Assembly (NCBI RefSeq): GCF_002995785.1
Contig: NZ_PVXO01000066.1
Span: forward strand, 1-64,000
DNA from: Clostridium liquoris
GTDB taxonomy: Bacteria; Bacillota; Clostridia; Clostridiales; Clostridiaceae
Direction: 5' to 3'
DNA length: 64,000 bases
Part shown: positions 28,404 through 37,614 of the stretch, in pieces
How the letters are laid out: each line of letters starts with the position of its first letter
How positions within the stretch are numbered: the first letter of the stretch is position 1
Made by a program: the position numbers and the translations under genes
The notes under the pieces: model-generated
Databases searched by the model: none
What the model saw: the letters and a program-made list of their open reading frames with translations, nothing else
What the model was told of the DNA's origin: nothing

Positions 28404-29078
28404 TTAGGATCTTTCTCCCATTTTTACTAATAACTTAGTGATATTTGTTTTTGAAACCTTTCCTATTATTTTAAATGCATCTTTCTTATCATTATCCGTT
28501 GCTTTTATTACTACTGGCAAGCTATCTATTTCGTGCTCTATAATTTTTATTGCTGCTTCATAAGCATCTTCTTCCTCATTAACTACAACTATATTAGGCA
28601 TTCTTGTCATAATAATTCCTACTGGAACCTTATGCATATCTGTTCCACCCATGGCAAACTTTAAAAAGTCTTTTCTAGAAATGGCTCCTACTAAAATGCC
28701 ATTATTCTCAACAAATAAGGTCCCTACATCATTTAAAAAGAGGTTAACAATGGCATCATAAACAGTGGTAGCCTCATTAACTACCACTGGCTGAGACATA
28801 ATATCCTTTACTTTTATATTTCTAATATAATCATATATTAAACTATAAGAGGGTTTCTTAGAATATGTGTATCCAACCTTAGGTTTTGCTTCTAGTATGC
28901 CTGTCATAGTTAGTATAGCTAAATCAGGTCTAAGTGCTGCTCTAGTAACATTTAATTTTGATGCTAAATGTTCACTAGTTATAGGTTCATGCTCTTTTAC
29001 TAATTTAATAATTCCTTCTTGTCTCTGTGATAGTTTAATCTTCTTCACCCTCTTTCTCAAAAGACTAATAATTTTCAA
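28404..29078 (-). CDS. CcpN-type regulator (HTH plus two CBS domains)
   Basis: A 224-residue transcription factor: an N-terminal winged HTH (LSQRQEGIIKLVKEH..ASKLNVTRAALRPDLAIL, about 16-55) followed by paired CBS domains (about 85-220) that likely bind adenine nucleotides. This is the CcpN/YqzB layout, whose Bacillus member represses gluconeogenesis according to energy state. Position before ppdK supports control of PEP metabolism. The start is unsure: the listed one is TTG with poor SD spacing; an in-frame GTG eleven codons in (MKKIKLSQRQ) would better fit family N termini. Confidence 0.87.
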   Translation of the reverse strand: MKIISLLRKRVKKIKLSQRQEGIIKLVKEHEPITSEHLASKLNVTRAALRPDLAILTMTGILEAKPKVGYTYSKKPSYSLIYDYIRNIKVKDIMSQPVVVNEATTVYDAIVNLFLNDVGTLFVENNGILVGAISRKDFLKFAMGGTDMHKVPVGIIMTRMPNIVVVNEEEDAYEAAIKIIEHEIDSLPVVIKATDNDKKDAFKIIGKVSKTNITKLLVKMGERS

Positions 29079-29427
29079 TTCCTGTTTATTATATCATCAT
29101 ATTAATATATATAGTATAACACTTTTCCTCATTTATGCTTATTTATTTATATTATTCTTCATATATATATTTTTTTCTTTTATATTCTGTATTTAGCTTA
29201 TTTTTTTTATTTTTGTAACATTGTACAATTTTATGAATGAATTTTAGTATCATATGTGAATACTGAGAAATGCTATAGCCTACATTATAATAAAACAAAT
29301 TATTTTAAAAACTATGATAATTCTCCTTTATTAAATATTACCAAATTATGAAGTTTTATTCAATATATTTTAATAATAACAACCTAAAAGTCAGCAGATT
29401 TTATCTGCTGACTATATATGCTTAATA
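29079..29427. other. AT-rich intergenic region upstream of the ccpN-like gene
   Basis: About 350 bp, extremely AT-rich. Apart from the terminator at 29389-29413 I see no gene, hairpin or repeat. The promoter of the ccpN-ppdK unit must lie here. Confidence 0.55.
29389..29413 (-). terminator. Intrinsic terminator after the DUF4342 gene
   Basis: AGTCAGCAGA and TCTGCTGACT form a perfect 10-bp stem with a 5-nt loop; on the minus strand it is followed by TTTTAGGTTGTT. It closes the long era-recO-DUF4342 transcript. Confidence 0.9.
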
Positions 29428-29991
29428 TTATTCCTTGTCTTTGTCATCTTCATCTTCAAAATTTACTGTATAGGTAAATGTGTTGTTTTCTTTACTATTA
29501 ACATTGTTATTTGATGAAAACTTTTCCTTCATTGAAGATGTTTTAGTTTGAACCTTTCCTTTAACATCATCCATTGTAGTTTTAATTATCTTATTTATTA
29601 CTTCAACTGTTCCATCATCTTTAGTAATTTCTACTGTAACTTGAGTTAATGCTGCAGCAAATAGTGCAATAGTTATGATTGGGGATGCAAACAATCCAAC
29701 TGCTGTTACTGCAACCCCTGCATTTACAGGTATATCTGCAATAACTTTATCTTCTTTCTTTATTTTTATTCTAGTTATATTCCCTTTTTTTATTAAATCC
29801 TTTATCCAAGCTATAAATTCTTCCTTTGTGGTATATAACTCATCCTTAGATGATTTTTTATTTTTCTCAATATATATCAGTGCATCTACCACATTTCCAT
29901 CAGAAACTTCCAAAGCTTCCTTTGCTTCTGCATAACTAACCTTTGTTCTTTCCCTTATAACATCGATTTTTTCTAAAGTTATTTCACTCAT
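29428..29991 (-). CDS. DUF4342 protein with N-terminal UBA/TS-N-like domain
   Basis: A 187-residue protein. Residues ~5-40 resemble a TS-N/UBA helical domain (KIDVIRERTKVSYAEAKEALE), as at the start of elongation factor Ts. Residues ~70-125 match DUF4342 (TRIKIKKEDKVIADIPV then a hydrophobic helix-like stretch). The tail is acidic and polar. ATG 29991 was chosen because GGGAG lies 8 nt upstream; a GTG at 30000 would abut it. It overlaps the recO end by 8 nt, so it is translationally coupled to recO. Function unknown. Confidence 0.8.
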   Translation of the reverse strand: MSEITLEKIDVIRERTKVSYAEAKEALEVSDGNVVDALIYIEKNKKSSKDELYTTKEEFIAWIKDLIKKGNITRIKIKKEDKVIADIPVNAGVAVTAVGLFASPIITIALFAAALTQVTVEITKDDGTVEVINKIIKTTMDDVKGKVQTKTSSMKEKFSSNNNVNSKENNTFTYTVNFEDEDDKDKE

Positions 29992-30739
29992 TTTCTCCAC
30001 TCCCTTTAATAAAATTAAGTGTTTCTAAGCTTTTAGGTTTTTTAAAATAATTTTGCGAAATTATGGCGCTTAATACTTTATAAATTTCCCCTTTTATGCC
30101 CTTAGGTATAGTAACCCTATAGCTTTTTTCTAAAGGCAATTTATTTAAATATTTTAGTATATTATAAGCAGCATTACTTATATGCATACCATTTATGTTT
30201 TCACAATTTTCACAAACTCCTCCTAGATACTGTAAATTCATATAATTTGATGAATTTATTTTATTTCTACATATACAGCACCTATCTAAGTTTAATCCAT
30301 ATCCAGTAGCCTTCAGCACTTTCAATTCAAAAATTCTAGCTAGTGTCTCCAAATCTCCTACTTTATTTTTCATAAAGTAGAAGGCAGCTACTAAATCTTT
30401 AAATATCTCTCTAGCATTTTCTTCTTCTGTCATAGAAATATCTATCAATTCACAGAAATAAGATGCATAGGTTATGGTTTCTAAATCTCCTAATAGGCTT
30501 TGAAAAGAGTCTATTATTTCTCCTTCATTTAAGGTATACATTCCCTTTCCTTTATATATTGTATAATTACCATAGCAAAAGGATAATGTATTTGAAAAAA
30601 GTTTACTTCTATTCCTTTTAGCGCCCTTGGCTATGACGGAGATTTTGCCTAATTTTTCACTAAAAAGCCATATTATTTTATCAGATTCTTTATAATCCTG
30701 AGATTTTATTACTACTGCTCTAGTATTAAAAATGGACAG
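29984..30739 (-). CDS. recO: DNA repair protein RecO, with a CTG start codon
   Basis: RecO helps load RecA in RecFOR recombination repair. An ATG-only reading gives 185 residues (from 30541), but the frame stays open upstream and encodes the missing OB-fold: FNTRAVVIKSQDYKESDKI then EKLGKISVIAKGAKR. The best start is CTG at 30739, with AGGAG 8 nt before it; no ATG, GTG or TTG is available upstream in this frame. The full product is 251 residues, normal for RecO. The C-terminal part has a four-cysteine zinc site (CCIC..CENC, about 160-185). It begins 33 nt after era, the conserved era-recO pair. Confidence 0.88.
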   Translation of the reverse strand: MSIFNTRAVVIKSQDYKESDKIIWLFSEKLGKISVIAKGAKRNRSKLFSNTLSFCYGNYTIYKGKGMYTLNEGEIIDSFQSLLGDLETITYASYFCELIDISMTEEENAREIFKDLVAAFYFMKNKVGDLETLARIFELKVLKATGYGLNLDRCCICRNKINSSNYMNLQYLGGVCENCENINGMHISNAAYNILKYLNKLPLEKSYRVTIPKGIKGEIYKVLSAIISQNYFKKPKSLETLNFIKGSGENE

Positions 30740-30772
30740 AAAATCATCTCCTAACTTAGCACAAGAATAATA

Positions 30773-31654
30773 CTATTTATATCCTAATTCCTTTAATAGA
30801 GAATTGCTATCTCTCCAATCCTTTTTTACTTTAACCCAAATCTTCAAATTTACCTTGCAGCCTAAAAACTTTTCTATATCTTCCCTAGCATATTGAGATA
30901 TTTTCTTAAGCATAGTTCCATTTTTCCCTATTATTATTCCTTTATGAGAATCCTTTTCACATAACATATCTGCATTTATCTCATAGATACCATTTTCTTT
31001 TTTCTTCATAGTTATTATATCCACAGCTATACCATGAGGGACTTCCTCACTTAATAATCTTAAAGCTTTTTCCCTTATTATTTCTGCCACAATAAATCTT
31101 TCATTTTGATCTGTTATCATATCCTCTGGATAATATTTAGGGCCCTCAGGCATATAATTTTTCATAAGTTCTATTAAAGTATCTACATTTTTACCATTCA
31201 TAGCTGAAATAGGAATACATTCTTTAAAATCAATCTTGGAAGCATAATTTTTTAATGTTTCCGCTACTTTTTCAGCAGTATTTTCATCTATTTTATTTAC
31301 TACTAAAAACACTGGTACTTTTGCATCTTTTAGTTGATCTAATATGTACATATCCCCTTTCCCGAGATTTTCTTCTGGAGTAGTTAGAAATAGCACTAAA
31401 TCTACTTCTTTGAAGGCATCCTCTGCGGACTTTACCATATATTCTCCCAATTTGTGTCTAGGTTTATGTATTCCCGGTGTATCTACAAATACAATCTGAT
31501 AATCTTCTCCTGTTAAAATAGTTTGTATATTATTCCTTGTGGTTTGAGGTTTACTGGATACTATGGATAGCTTCTCCTCCATTATTGTATTTAATAATGT
31601 AGATTTCCCTACATTTGGTCTTCCAATTATTGTTACAAATCCTGATTTAAACAT
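30773..31654 (-). CDS. era: GTPase Era
   Basis: Era is an essential GTPase that binds the 3' end of 16S rRNA and checks 30S assembly. The 293-residue protein shows G1 GRPNVGKST (11-19), the G2 region TTRNNI, G3 DTPGIHKP near 58-65, G4 NKID near 120 and G5 SAMNG near 147. A KH RNA-binding domain fills the C-terminal third with [21 protein letters not shown] precedes ATG 31654. It follows cdd by 9 nt, as in Bacillus. Confidence 0.97.
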   Translation of the reverse strand: MFKSGFVTIIGRPNVGKSTLLNTIMEEKLSIVSSKPQTTRNNIQTILTGEDYQIVFVDTPGIHKPRHKLGEYMVKSAEDAFKEVDLVLFLTTPEENLGKGDMYILDQLKDAKVPVFLVVNKIDENTAEKVAETLKNYASKIDFKECIPISAMNGKNVDTLIELMKNYMPEGPKYYPEDMITDQNERFIVAEIIREKALRLLSEEVPHGIAVDIITMKKKENGIYEINADMLCEKDSHKGIIIGKNGTMLKKISQYAREDIEKFLGCKVNLKIWVKVKKDWRDSNSLLKELGYK

Positions 31655-31663
31655 ATATCCTCC

Positions 31664-32071
31664 TTATTTTTGCAGATCCTTCTTTGTAAAAGCTCCTGGA
31701 AGTATTTCTTCAAGTGTTTTTACTACATACTTATTTTCATTTTTCCCAATTATGATTTCTATATTCTGAAGGGCAAATTCACTTATTACCTGTCTACAAA
31801 TTCCACATGGAAAAGTTAATTCATCTTCACTGCCTACTATAGCAATTGCTCTTATTTCCTTTTCCCCTTCAGATACAGCTTTAAATATAGCCGTTCTTTC
31901 TGCACAGTTAGTAGCACCGTAGGATGCATTTTCAATATTACAGCCTGTGTATACCTTATTATTTCCTGTGAGAATTGCTGCACCAACCTTGAATTTGGAA
32001 TATGGCACATAAGCCTTTTCCCTTGCTTCTAATGCTTTTTTTATTAACTCTTCATAGTTTATATTTCCCAT
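31664..32071 (-). CDS. cdd: Cytidine deaminase
   Basis: Cdd converts cytidine and deoxycytidine to uridine forms in pyrimidine salvage. The 135-residue tetrameric type has the zinc site NCAERTA near 55 (Cys and catalytic Glu) and PCGICRQV near 90. The length and the CNIENASYG substrate motif are typical. It sits between the dgkA-PAP2 gene and era, its conserved Firmicute location. Confidence 0.97.
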   Translation of the reverse strand: MGNINYEELIKKALEAREKAYVPYSKFKVGAAILTGNNKVYTGCNIENASYGATNCAERTAIFKAVSEGEKEIRAIAIVGSEDELTFPCGICRQVISEFALQNIEIIIGKNENKYVVKTLEEILPGAFTKKDLQK

Positions 32072-32182
32072 TAATAAACACTTCCTTTCAAGATAGGTTA
32101 ACTATATCTTGTAAATAAAATTATAGCATTAATTTCATGCTTTTCAATATAATATATACTAAACTGACAATACAATTTTATT

Positions 32183-32881
32183 CTATACAAAAACTTTGAA
32201 TAATAATATGGTAAGCAGTGTTCCAAATACGGCTCCTGCTACTACCTCCATAATGGAATGAACCTCTGAATCCACCCTGCTCTGCGCCACTATAACAGCT
32301 AAAAAATAACTCAATGTTACCGGAATGGTTTCCTCAGTTAGAAGTGCTATAATAGTGGCAATAGAAAAAGCTAGTGCGCTGTGTCCACTAGGCATACCTC
32401 CCTTTAATGGAGTGCCTTCTCCATATATTGCTTTTACTATTAGTGTAGCTATACATACTATAAATAGTATTAAAAAAATCATATATGGATCAGAATTCTT
32501 TATTTTATTTATAACCGTAAAATTGATTTCCTCTAGCCTTTTCCAAAATACGATATATCCTACAGCTATCGCATTTATTGCTGTAACCAGCACTGCAGCT
32601 GCTGCCACATTCTTTGCAATTTTAGCTAATGGATGATAATAATTAGTAGTAATATCAATGGTGCACTCTATTGCTGTATTAATAAGTTCTGCAGTGATTA
32701 CCATGGTAATAGTAATCAGTAATATTAATAGCTCCATTTTGCTTATATCATAAAAGAAACAAGCAGTAAGAACTAAAAGAGCTGCAATCATATGTATCCT
32801 CATATTTCTTTGAGTTCTTACTGCATATAACATTCCTTCTATGGCATAATTAAAACTATCCAATAACTTCTTCATTTTCAT
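32183..32881 (-). CDS. Undecaprenol/diacylglycerol kinase fused to a PAP2 phosphatase
   Basis: A 232-residue membrane fusion protein. Residues 1-~115 are a DgkA-type lipid kinase (QRNMRIHMIAA and ITAELINTAIECTID). Residues ~125-232 are a PAP2 acid phosphatase with GGMPSGHSALAFS and SRVDSEVHSIMEV, bearing the motif 2 and 3 histidines; motif 1 (K-x6-RP) looks poor (KAIYGEGTPLKGG). Both halves would act on lipid phosphates such as undecaprenyl phosphates. ATG 32881 is preferred: AGGTG lies 5 nt upstream and the DgkA homology begins there; an upstream TTG (32947) adds 22 non-family residues. Confidence 0.9.
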   Translation of the reverse strand: MKMKKLLDSFNYAIEGMLYAVRTQRNMRIHMIAALLVLTACFFYDISKMELLILLITITMVITAELINTAIECTIDITTNYYHPLAKIAKNVAAAAVLVTAINAIAVGYIVFWKRLEEINFTVINKIKNSDPYMIFLILFIVCIATLIVKAIYGEGTPLKGGMPSGHSALAFSIATIIALLTEETIPVTLSYFLAVIVAQSRVDSEVHSIMEVVAGAVFGTLLTILLFKVFV

Positions 32882-32949
32882 AGAAACACCTACTTTTGAG
32901 TAAATAGAATAGCCATTGCTCATACAATAATTATTGCCATTTATCAATA

Positions 32950-33456
32950 CTAGCTTTCTCTTCCTATTTGAAATTTATTTAATATTTCCTCTTCTCTTTT
33001 TCTCATAATATTTTTTTCTTCTTCCTGCATATGATCATAACCTAGAAGATGTAATACAGAATGAACTGTTAGGTAGCAGGCTTCTCTTAAAAAAGAATGA
33101 CCATATTCTTTGCTTTGTTCCTCTGCTTTTTCTAGAGATAATACTATATCACCTAAAACCAATTTATCATCATCTAAATCCTCAGGTCTAAATTCATATC
33201 CTACATAAATTTCCTTATAGACCTTTCCTTCAGGGTAATCCAGCATAGGGAAGGATAATACATCTGTAACTTTATCTATATCTCTATTCTCTCTATTAAT
33301 ATCTTTAATGGTATCATTATCTACAAATATCACACTTACTTCATAATCCATTTCTACCTTTTCATCTTTAAGAGCATAATCTATTATTTTTTCTATGGTA
33401 TCTTCTAATTTCTTCATTACTTCAATCTTACTTTGCCTATTATCTATATATATCAT
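32950..33456 (-). CDS. ybeY: rRNA maturation endonuclease YbeY
   Basis: YbeY is a zinc-dependent endoribonuclease involved in 16S rRNA 3'-end maturation. The 168-residue protein has the metal motif [11 protein letters not shown] near 130-140 and the upstream [17 protein letters not shown] block near 55-70. ATG 33456 overlaps the pgpH stop by 4 nt. Conserved pgpH-ybeY-dgkA order. Confidence 0.96.
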   Translation of the reverse strand: MIYIDNRQSKIEVMKKLEDTIEKIIDYALKDEKVEMDYEVSVIFVDNDTIKDINRENRDIDKVTDVLSFPMLDYPEGKVYKEIYVGYEFRPEDLDDDKLVLGDIVLSLEKAEEQSKEYGHSFLREACYLTVHSVLHLLGYDHMQEEEKNIMRKREEEILNKFQIGRES

Positions 33457-35549
33457 TTTTTATTGTCATTCCCTTCACTTTTATTCACCCATTTATCTGC
33501 TGGATACTCAATTCTCTGATGATATATACCCATAAGTACCTTAATAAAACATTGTCTTATTTTATCTAAATCCTTTAAAGTTAAATCACAATTATCTAAT
33601 TGACCTTCATTTAATCTATCCTTAATTATATTATTTACCATTTCCTCTATTTTGCCTTTAGTAGGCTCATTTATTGATCTAACTGCTGCCTCTACGCCAT
33701 CTGCCAGCATTATTATAGCAGCCTCTTTTGTCTCTGGTTTAGGTCCTGGATATCTGAAATTTTCTTCATTTATTTCTTCTGGATTATCACTTGAATTTTT
33801 CATAGTTATATAAAAATATTTAACCAAAGTAGTACCATGATGCTGTTCAATTATATCCCGAATGGATTTGGGAATCTTATGTTCTTTAGCTAACTCTACA
33901 CCGTCCTTAACATGGGAAGTTATTATAAGAGTACTTAAGTTAGGATTTATTTTACTATGAGGATTATCATTTCCCAATTGATTCTCCTTAAAAAAGTATG
34001 GTCTTTTTATTTTTCCCACATCGTGATAATAAGAAGCTACTCTAGCCAGAACAGTATTGCCTCCTACCGCTTCTGCAGCTACCTCTGCTAAATTTCCAAC
34101 TAATACACTATGATGGTAGGTTCCAGGCGCTTCCATTAATAATCTTTTTAACAAAGCATTATTAGGATTTGAAAGTTCTAATAATTTTATTGTAGTAACT
34201 ATATCAAATGTACTTTCAAAGAAAGGCAAAAATCCTATGGTTAATACTCCAGACAGCAAACTGCCCATAAAAGCAAAGGATGCCTTTCTTGCTACCTCTA
34301 TAGTATTATTGCTTAATAAAAAGCCTGCTGAGAAAGTTAATATTGCATTTATTACCGCTATGCTTAAAGCTGAATATAAAATATCGTTTCTCTGCTGCAT
34401 CCTTTTTAATATTATAGACCCAATTATAGCATTTATTATAGCCAATAATGTTATCTCTACATTAAATTCTACTGCACAGCTAATTAGAATGCAATTTAAG
34501 CCATTTACGAATAAGGACAGCCTACTATCTATAAGAATAGTAAAAAGCATAGGTACGCAAGCCAGAGGTATTAAAAAAGGCACTATACTCAATACCCTGG
34601 AGAGCAATACCGTAATACAGGTTAATATATTAATCAATATCATCTTACTTATATCATCAAATATATCCCTATTATATTTTCTTATATAGAACCACTGCAG
34701 CCCTAATACAAGAAATATCAGTATGCTTAAACTTATATAAATATACCATTCAAACCTATCCTTTGAATTTAAAAGGCCTAACTTTTCTAATATTTCTATT
34801 TGTGACTTTGTTACTGGTTCCCCTTCCTTTACTATGGTTTGATCCTTTTTTATAACCACTGGAGCCTTCTTTTTAGCCTCATTTTGAATATCCCCAGTTT
34901 TTTCTTTATCATAAAAGAAATTAGGCCTTATTTGGCTATATCCTATATTAATAGCCAAATCCTTCAAAACCTTTTTTGGAAGCTTTGAGCTATTTACCCT
35001 TAGTGATATGAATTCCTGGGCTTTTTTTATATCTTCCCCATTTTTATTTTCACTGTTATCATTTATATTGATATTGTCATATAGTTGTGACATAGTTTCA
35101 TCTAAAAAATCATTTAATATTTTTAAATCATCTTTTGTGGAATTTAATAAAATTAAACAATCTTCATCAGACAAACTTATTTTTGATTCCGCTTTTAATT
35201 TATTTACCTTTTCTTTTGCATCTAAATTTGAATCCTTCAGTTCATATGTCTTGAGAAATAAACTATTTATATTATCTATTACATTAGTTTTCACCTCGGG
35301 ATCTTTATTATATTGCAATGGTACAGACTGAATAGCCTGCTGTATTCTTGCTTTAGTGGCTACATCATCCACTACTTCACGAGGAGCCTTAATATCAACC
35401 TTTGCTATATCTCCTTCTTTTAAATTAAACTTCTGTGTCACTAAAGAAGTAATCAACACACAGTAAATAAATATAAATGTTAAGAAAAATAAAAAAACCT
35501 TCTTTATGTTATTACTTTTAGATGTTTTTTCTAAGGTAACTTTACTCAT
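33453..35549 (-). CDS. pgpH: PgpH-type 7TM-HD c-di-AMP phosphodiesterase
   Basis: A 698-residue membrane protein of the 7TMR-HD (YqfF/PgpH) family. It has one N-terminal helix, a large extracellular HDED domain (about 50-270), seven transmembrane helices (about 275-460), and a cytoplasmic HD phosphohydrolase with [14 protein letters not shown] near 480, YYHDVGK near 510 and EQHHGT near 565. Listeria PgpH degrades c-di-AMP. It is usually preceded by phoH; here it follows yqfD directly with a 29-nt gap. Confidence 0.94.
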   Translation of the reverse strand: MSKVTLEKTSKSNNIKKVFLFFLTFIFIYCVLITSLVTQKFNLKEGDIAKVDIKAPREVVDDVATKARIQQAIQSVPLQYNKDPEVKTNVIDNINSLFLKTYELKDSNLDAKEKVNKLKAESKISLSDEDCLILLNSTKDDLKILNDFLDETMSQLYDNININDNSENKNGEDIKKAQEFISLRVNSSKLPKKVLKDLAINIGYSQIRPNFFYDKEKTGDIQNEAKKKAPVVIKKDQTIVKEGEPVTKSQIEILEKLGLLNSKDRFEWYIYISLSILIFLVLGLQWFYIRKYNRDIFDDISKMILINILTCITVLLSRVLSIVPFLIPLACVPMLFTILIDSRLSLFVNGLNCILISCAVEFNVEITLLAIINAIIGSIILKRMQQRNDILYSALSIAVINAILTFSAGFLLSNNTIEVARKASFAFMGSLLSGVLTIGFLPFFESTFDIVTTIKLLELSNPNNALLKRLLMEAPGTYHHSVLVGNLAEVAAEAVGGNTVLARVASYYHDVGKIKRPYFFKENQLGNDNPHSKINPNLSTLIITSHVKDGVELAKEHKIPKSIRDIIEQHHGTTLVKYFYITMKNSSDNPEEINEENFRYPGPKPETKEAAIIMLADGVEAAVRSINEPTKGKIEEMVNNIIKDRLNEGQLDNCDLTLKDLDKIRQCFIKVLMGIYHQRIEYPADKWVNKSEGNDNKK

Positions 35550-35578
35550 AAATATATCATCCCTTTAATAACTATACT

Positions 35579-36739
35579 TTAACTTTGGTTTATTTTTTCG
35601 GTTAGAGCTATATTCTCTTCTGCAACCACCAAAACTCTCACTCTAATACCTTCATCCTGTTGTTCATGCTCTACTATCTTGTCTATTACCTGTATATTTT
35701 TATCAAAATTCAAAGTAATTTTATCTATCAATTCTTTAGATGTATTTTCTATAATCTTGTTCTTATCTAAGTTATAGGATTTTTCATTTATTTCATAATA
35801 GTTCTCAAATACTATTGGTCCTTTATTATTTTCTATTTTATCATATTTTGTAAATTTATTCACAGATTTTTTTATATATACTTTCTTTTTCCCTACTTTA
35901 ATATATATATTCTCCAGTTTATTTCCTGTTCTCTCCCTTTTTACTTCTGTGGTTTTTACATTTTTAACCTCTTCATAAAAAGTTCTTGCTATAACATATC
36001 CATTGGCGTGAACTTCATATATATTTCCTTCCCTTCCTTGCTCCCCTTTTACTAATACATCCCCCTTTTTTACCAGGTCCCCTTTTTTTACCACAGCAGT
36101 GCCGGCAGTGGTATATACTCTAACAATTTGTCCATCTGCTTTAGCAATTAAATTGCAGGGATCTTCATCTTGTACAATATTGGGAGGTGTTTGTCTTTCT
36201 GATGCAGTAACTTTAAGTATTGATCCTTCTACCCTTATCCTTATCCACATTATACTTTCATTATTTTCCATTATCTTTTCTTCTATAGAAAGCACATTTA
36301 AATTCTTCTTCGGAATTCCCTCTTTAACTCCATAGGATAACAACTGCCTTCTAATTTCATAAGGAGTTAAATTTTTATCTGTTTCTATATCTATTCTCCA
36401 TATAAAAGTGGAAAGATAGTAAATTATAAATGCAAAAATAGCTATGCCAAATAGTAAAGCCCTTCTTTTCCTTGCCTTTAGCAAGAAAAAAGCTGCTCCC
36501 TTTCTATTTGTTATCTTTACTTTTGTATCTGTTTTTTTTGCGATTCCCTCTATCTTTTCATAATCCTTCAGCCTTATATCCATGACAAAGGTCGTTAAGT
36601 CTTTTTTCTTTATATTCTTTACATCAATGTTATTTTTCCAAAGCAAATTAATAAATTTTTCAGGCATAAAAGATTGTATTTCCATGGTAATAGTACTTTT
36701 TTTATATTTATTCAAACTTATTTTACTCATTTCCTTCAT
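35579..36739 (-). CDS. yqfD: Sporulation protein YqfD
   Basis: A 386-residue protein of the YqfD family, required for efficient sporulation in Bacillus. It has a soluble N-terminal domain (about 15-90), one transmembrane helix (LLFGIAIFAFIIYYLSTFIW, about 94-113) and a large extracytoplasmic beta-rich region with the YqfD-typical GQIVRVYTTAGTAVVKKGD block near 205. It overlaps yqfC by 17 nt, so the pair is coupled. SigE-dependent mother-cell expression is known in Bacillus; a SigE-like promoter lies upstream of yqfC here. Confidence 0.93.
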   Translation of the reverse strand: MKEMSKISLNKYKKSTITMEIQSFMPEKFINLLWKNNIDVKNIKKKDLTTFVMDIRLKDYEKIEGIAKKTDTKVKITNRKGAAFFLLKARKRRALLFGIAIFAFIIYYLSTFIWRIDIETDKNLTPYEIRRQLLSYGVKEGIPKKNLNVLSIEEKIMENNESIMWIRIRVEGSILKVTASERQTPPNIVQDEDPCNLIAKADGQIVRVYTTAGTAVVKKGDLVKKGDVLVKGEQGREGNIYEVHANGYVIARTFYEEVKNVKTTEVKRERTGNKLENIYIKVGKKKVYIKKSVNKFTKYDKIENNKGPIVFENYYEINEKSYNLDKNKIIENTSKELIDKITLNFDKNIQVIDKIVEHEQQDEGIRVRVLVVAEENIALTEKINQS

Positions 36740-37007
36740 ACACCACCGATTTAAATTTTCCTTTTAAGGTTATAGTGCTCCCACCTAAAAAAAGTATCTC
36801 AAAATTATTTCCATATACGGAAACCAATCCTATCCTGGAATTTATTTTAACCTGCCTTTCATCAAAAATAACTATGCCCTTATGATTTTCAATAATTATC
36901 TCACTATCCCCAGTAACCACTATTTTAGGTAAATCCAATACCAAATCTCTAGGTAAGTCTAGCTTTTCTACTAGATTATTTTTAGCTTTATCTAATTTAT
37001 CCTCCAA
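36723..37007 (-). CDS. yqfC: Sporulation protein YqfC (YabP family), TTG start
   Basis: A small YabP/YqfC-family sporulation protein of 94 residues: LPKIVVTGDSEIIIENHKG, then NNFEILFLGGSTITLKGKF. The longest frame from ATG 37034 has no SD. The TTG at 37007 has GAAGGTG 5 nt upstream and yields MEDKLDKAKNN, like the N termini I recall for clostridial YqfC. I therefore choose it. It leads the yqfC-yqfD unit. Confidence 0.9.
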   Translation of the reverse strand: MEDKLDKAKNNLVEKLDLPRDLVLDLPKIVVTGDSEIIIENHKGIVIFDERQVKINSRIGLVSVYGNNFEILFLGGSTITLKGKFKSVVYEGNE

Positions 37008-37037
37008 AATTACACCTTCAAAAAGTACTTTCATACT

Positions 37038-37067
37038 AATTTATGAATTTTAGATAAAATAAATGAC
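37038..37067 (-). promoter_or_regulatory. SigE-like promoter of yqfC-yqfD
   Basis: Minus strand: -35 GTCATTTA (37060-37067) against consensus GTCATATT, 14-bp gap, -10 CATAAATT (37038-37045) against CATACAAT. The match is good and Bacillus yqfC/yqfD are SigE genes. The predicted start is about 25 nt before the TTG start codon. Confidence 0.5.
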
Positions 37068-37100
37068 ATAGTAAAATATAAAATATGTATAACTAAAAAA

Positions 37101-37118
37101 GACTGAGTTTCCTCAGTC
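37101..37118 (-). terminator. Intrinsic terminator after yqeY
   Basis: GACTGAG (37101-37107) and CTCAGTC (37112-37118) pair around TTTC. On the minus strand the hairpin runs into TTTTTTAG. It separates rpsU-yqeY from yqfC-yqfD. Confidence 0.88.
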
Positions 37119-37137
37119 CTTTATTTATTAATTATCA

Positions 37138-37584
37138 TCAATTATTCAAATTTTGTTTTACAATTTGGCTTACAAGTTTTCCATCTGCTCTACCCTTTAA
37201 CTTAGGTACAACAACAGCCATAACTTTTCCCATATCCTTTATGCTATTAGCTCCCACTTCATTAATTGCCTGATGAACAAATTCTGTAATTTCTTCTTCT
37301 GTTAATTGCTGAGGAAGGTAACTTAACAAGATTTCTATTTCCGCTTGAGCCTTCTCAACTAAATCCTGTCTGTTTCCTTTTTCGAATTCAAGCATAGCTT
37401 CACGTCTTTGCTTGACTTCCTTAGCTAAAACTTCAATGATTTCTTCATCATCAAGTTTTCTTCCATCAGTTTTTTCTACTAGGAGTATTGCTGCTCTAGC
37501 CATACTTATAGTATTTGCTCTTAGTTTTTCTCCTGCCTTTAAAGCTTGCTTCCAATCTTCCTGCAGTCTTTCTTTAAGGGCCAT
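37138..37584 (-). CDS. yqeY: GatB/YqeY domain protein
   Basis: A 148-residue all-helical YqeY protein, similar to the tail domain of GatB and proposed to bind tRNA or related RNA. Features are the conserved RANTISMARAAI near 22-33, LLSYLPQQLTEEEI near 85 and KDMGKVM near 115. SD AAGAAGG precedes ATG 37584. It follows rpsU by 30 nt, a pairing kept across Firmicutes. Confidence 0.93.
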   Translation of the reverse strand: MALKERLQEDWKQALKAGEKLRANTISMARAAILLVEKTDGRKLDDEEIIEVLAKEVKQRREAMLEFEKGNRQDLVEKAQAEIEILLSYLPQQLTEEEITEFVHQAINEVGANSIKDMGKVMAVVVPKLKGRADGKLVSQIVKQNLNN

Positions 37585-37614
37585 ATATTAGTACCTTCTT
37601 TCAAAAAATTCTCT

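Noticed and set aside
28990-29078. ATT start codon for the CcpN-like gene
   Set aside because: An ATT before KLSQRQ has a well-spaced AGAGGGTG, but ATT starts are very rare; the nearby GTG or TTG are simpler, so only the ambiguity is reported.
34237-34689. Antisense 150-codon frame in pgpH
   Set aside because: Hydrophobic by mirror of the PgpH membrane helices; no start signal.
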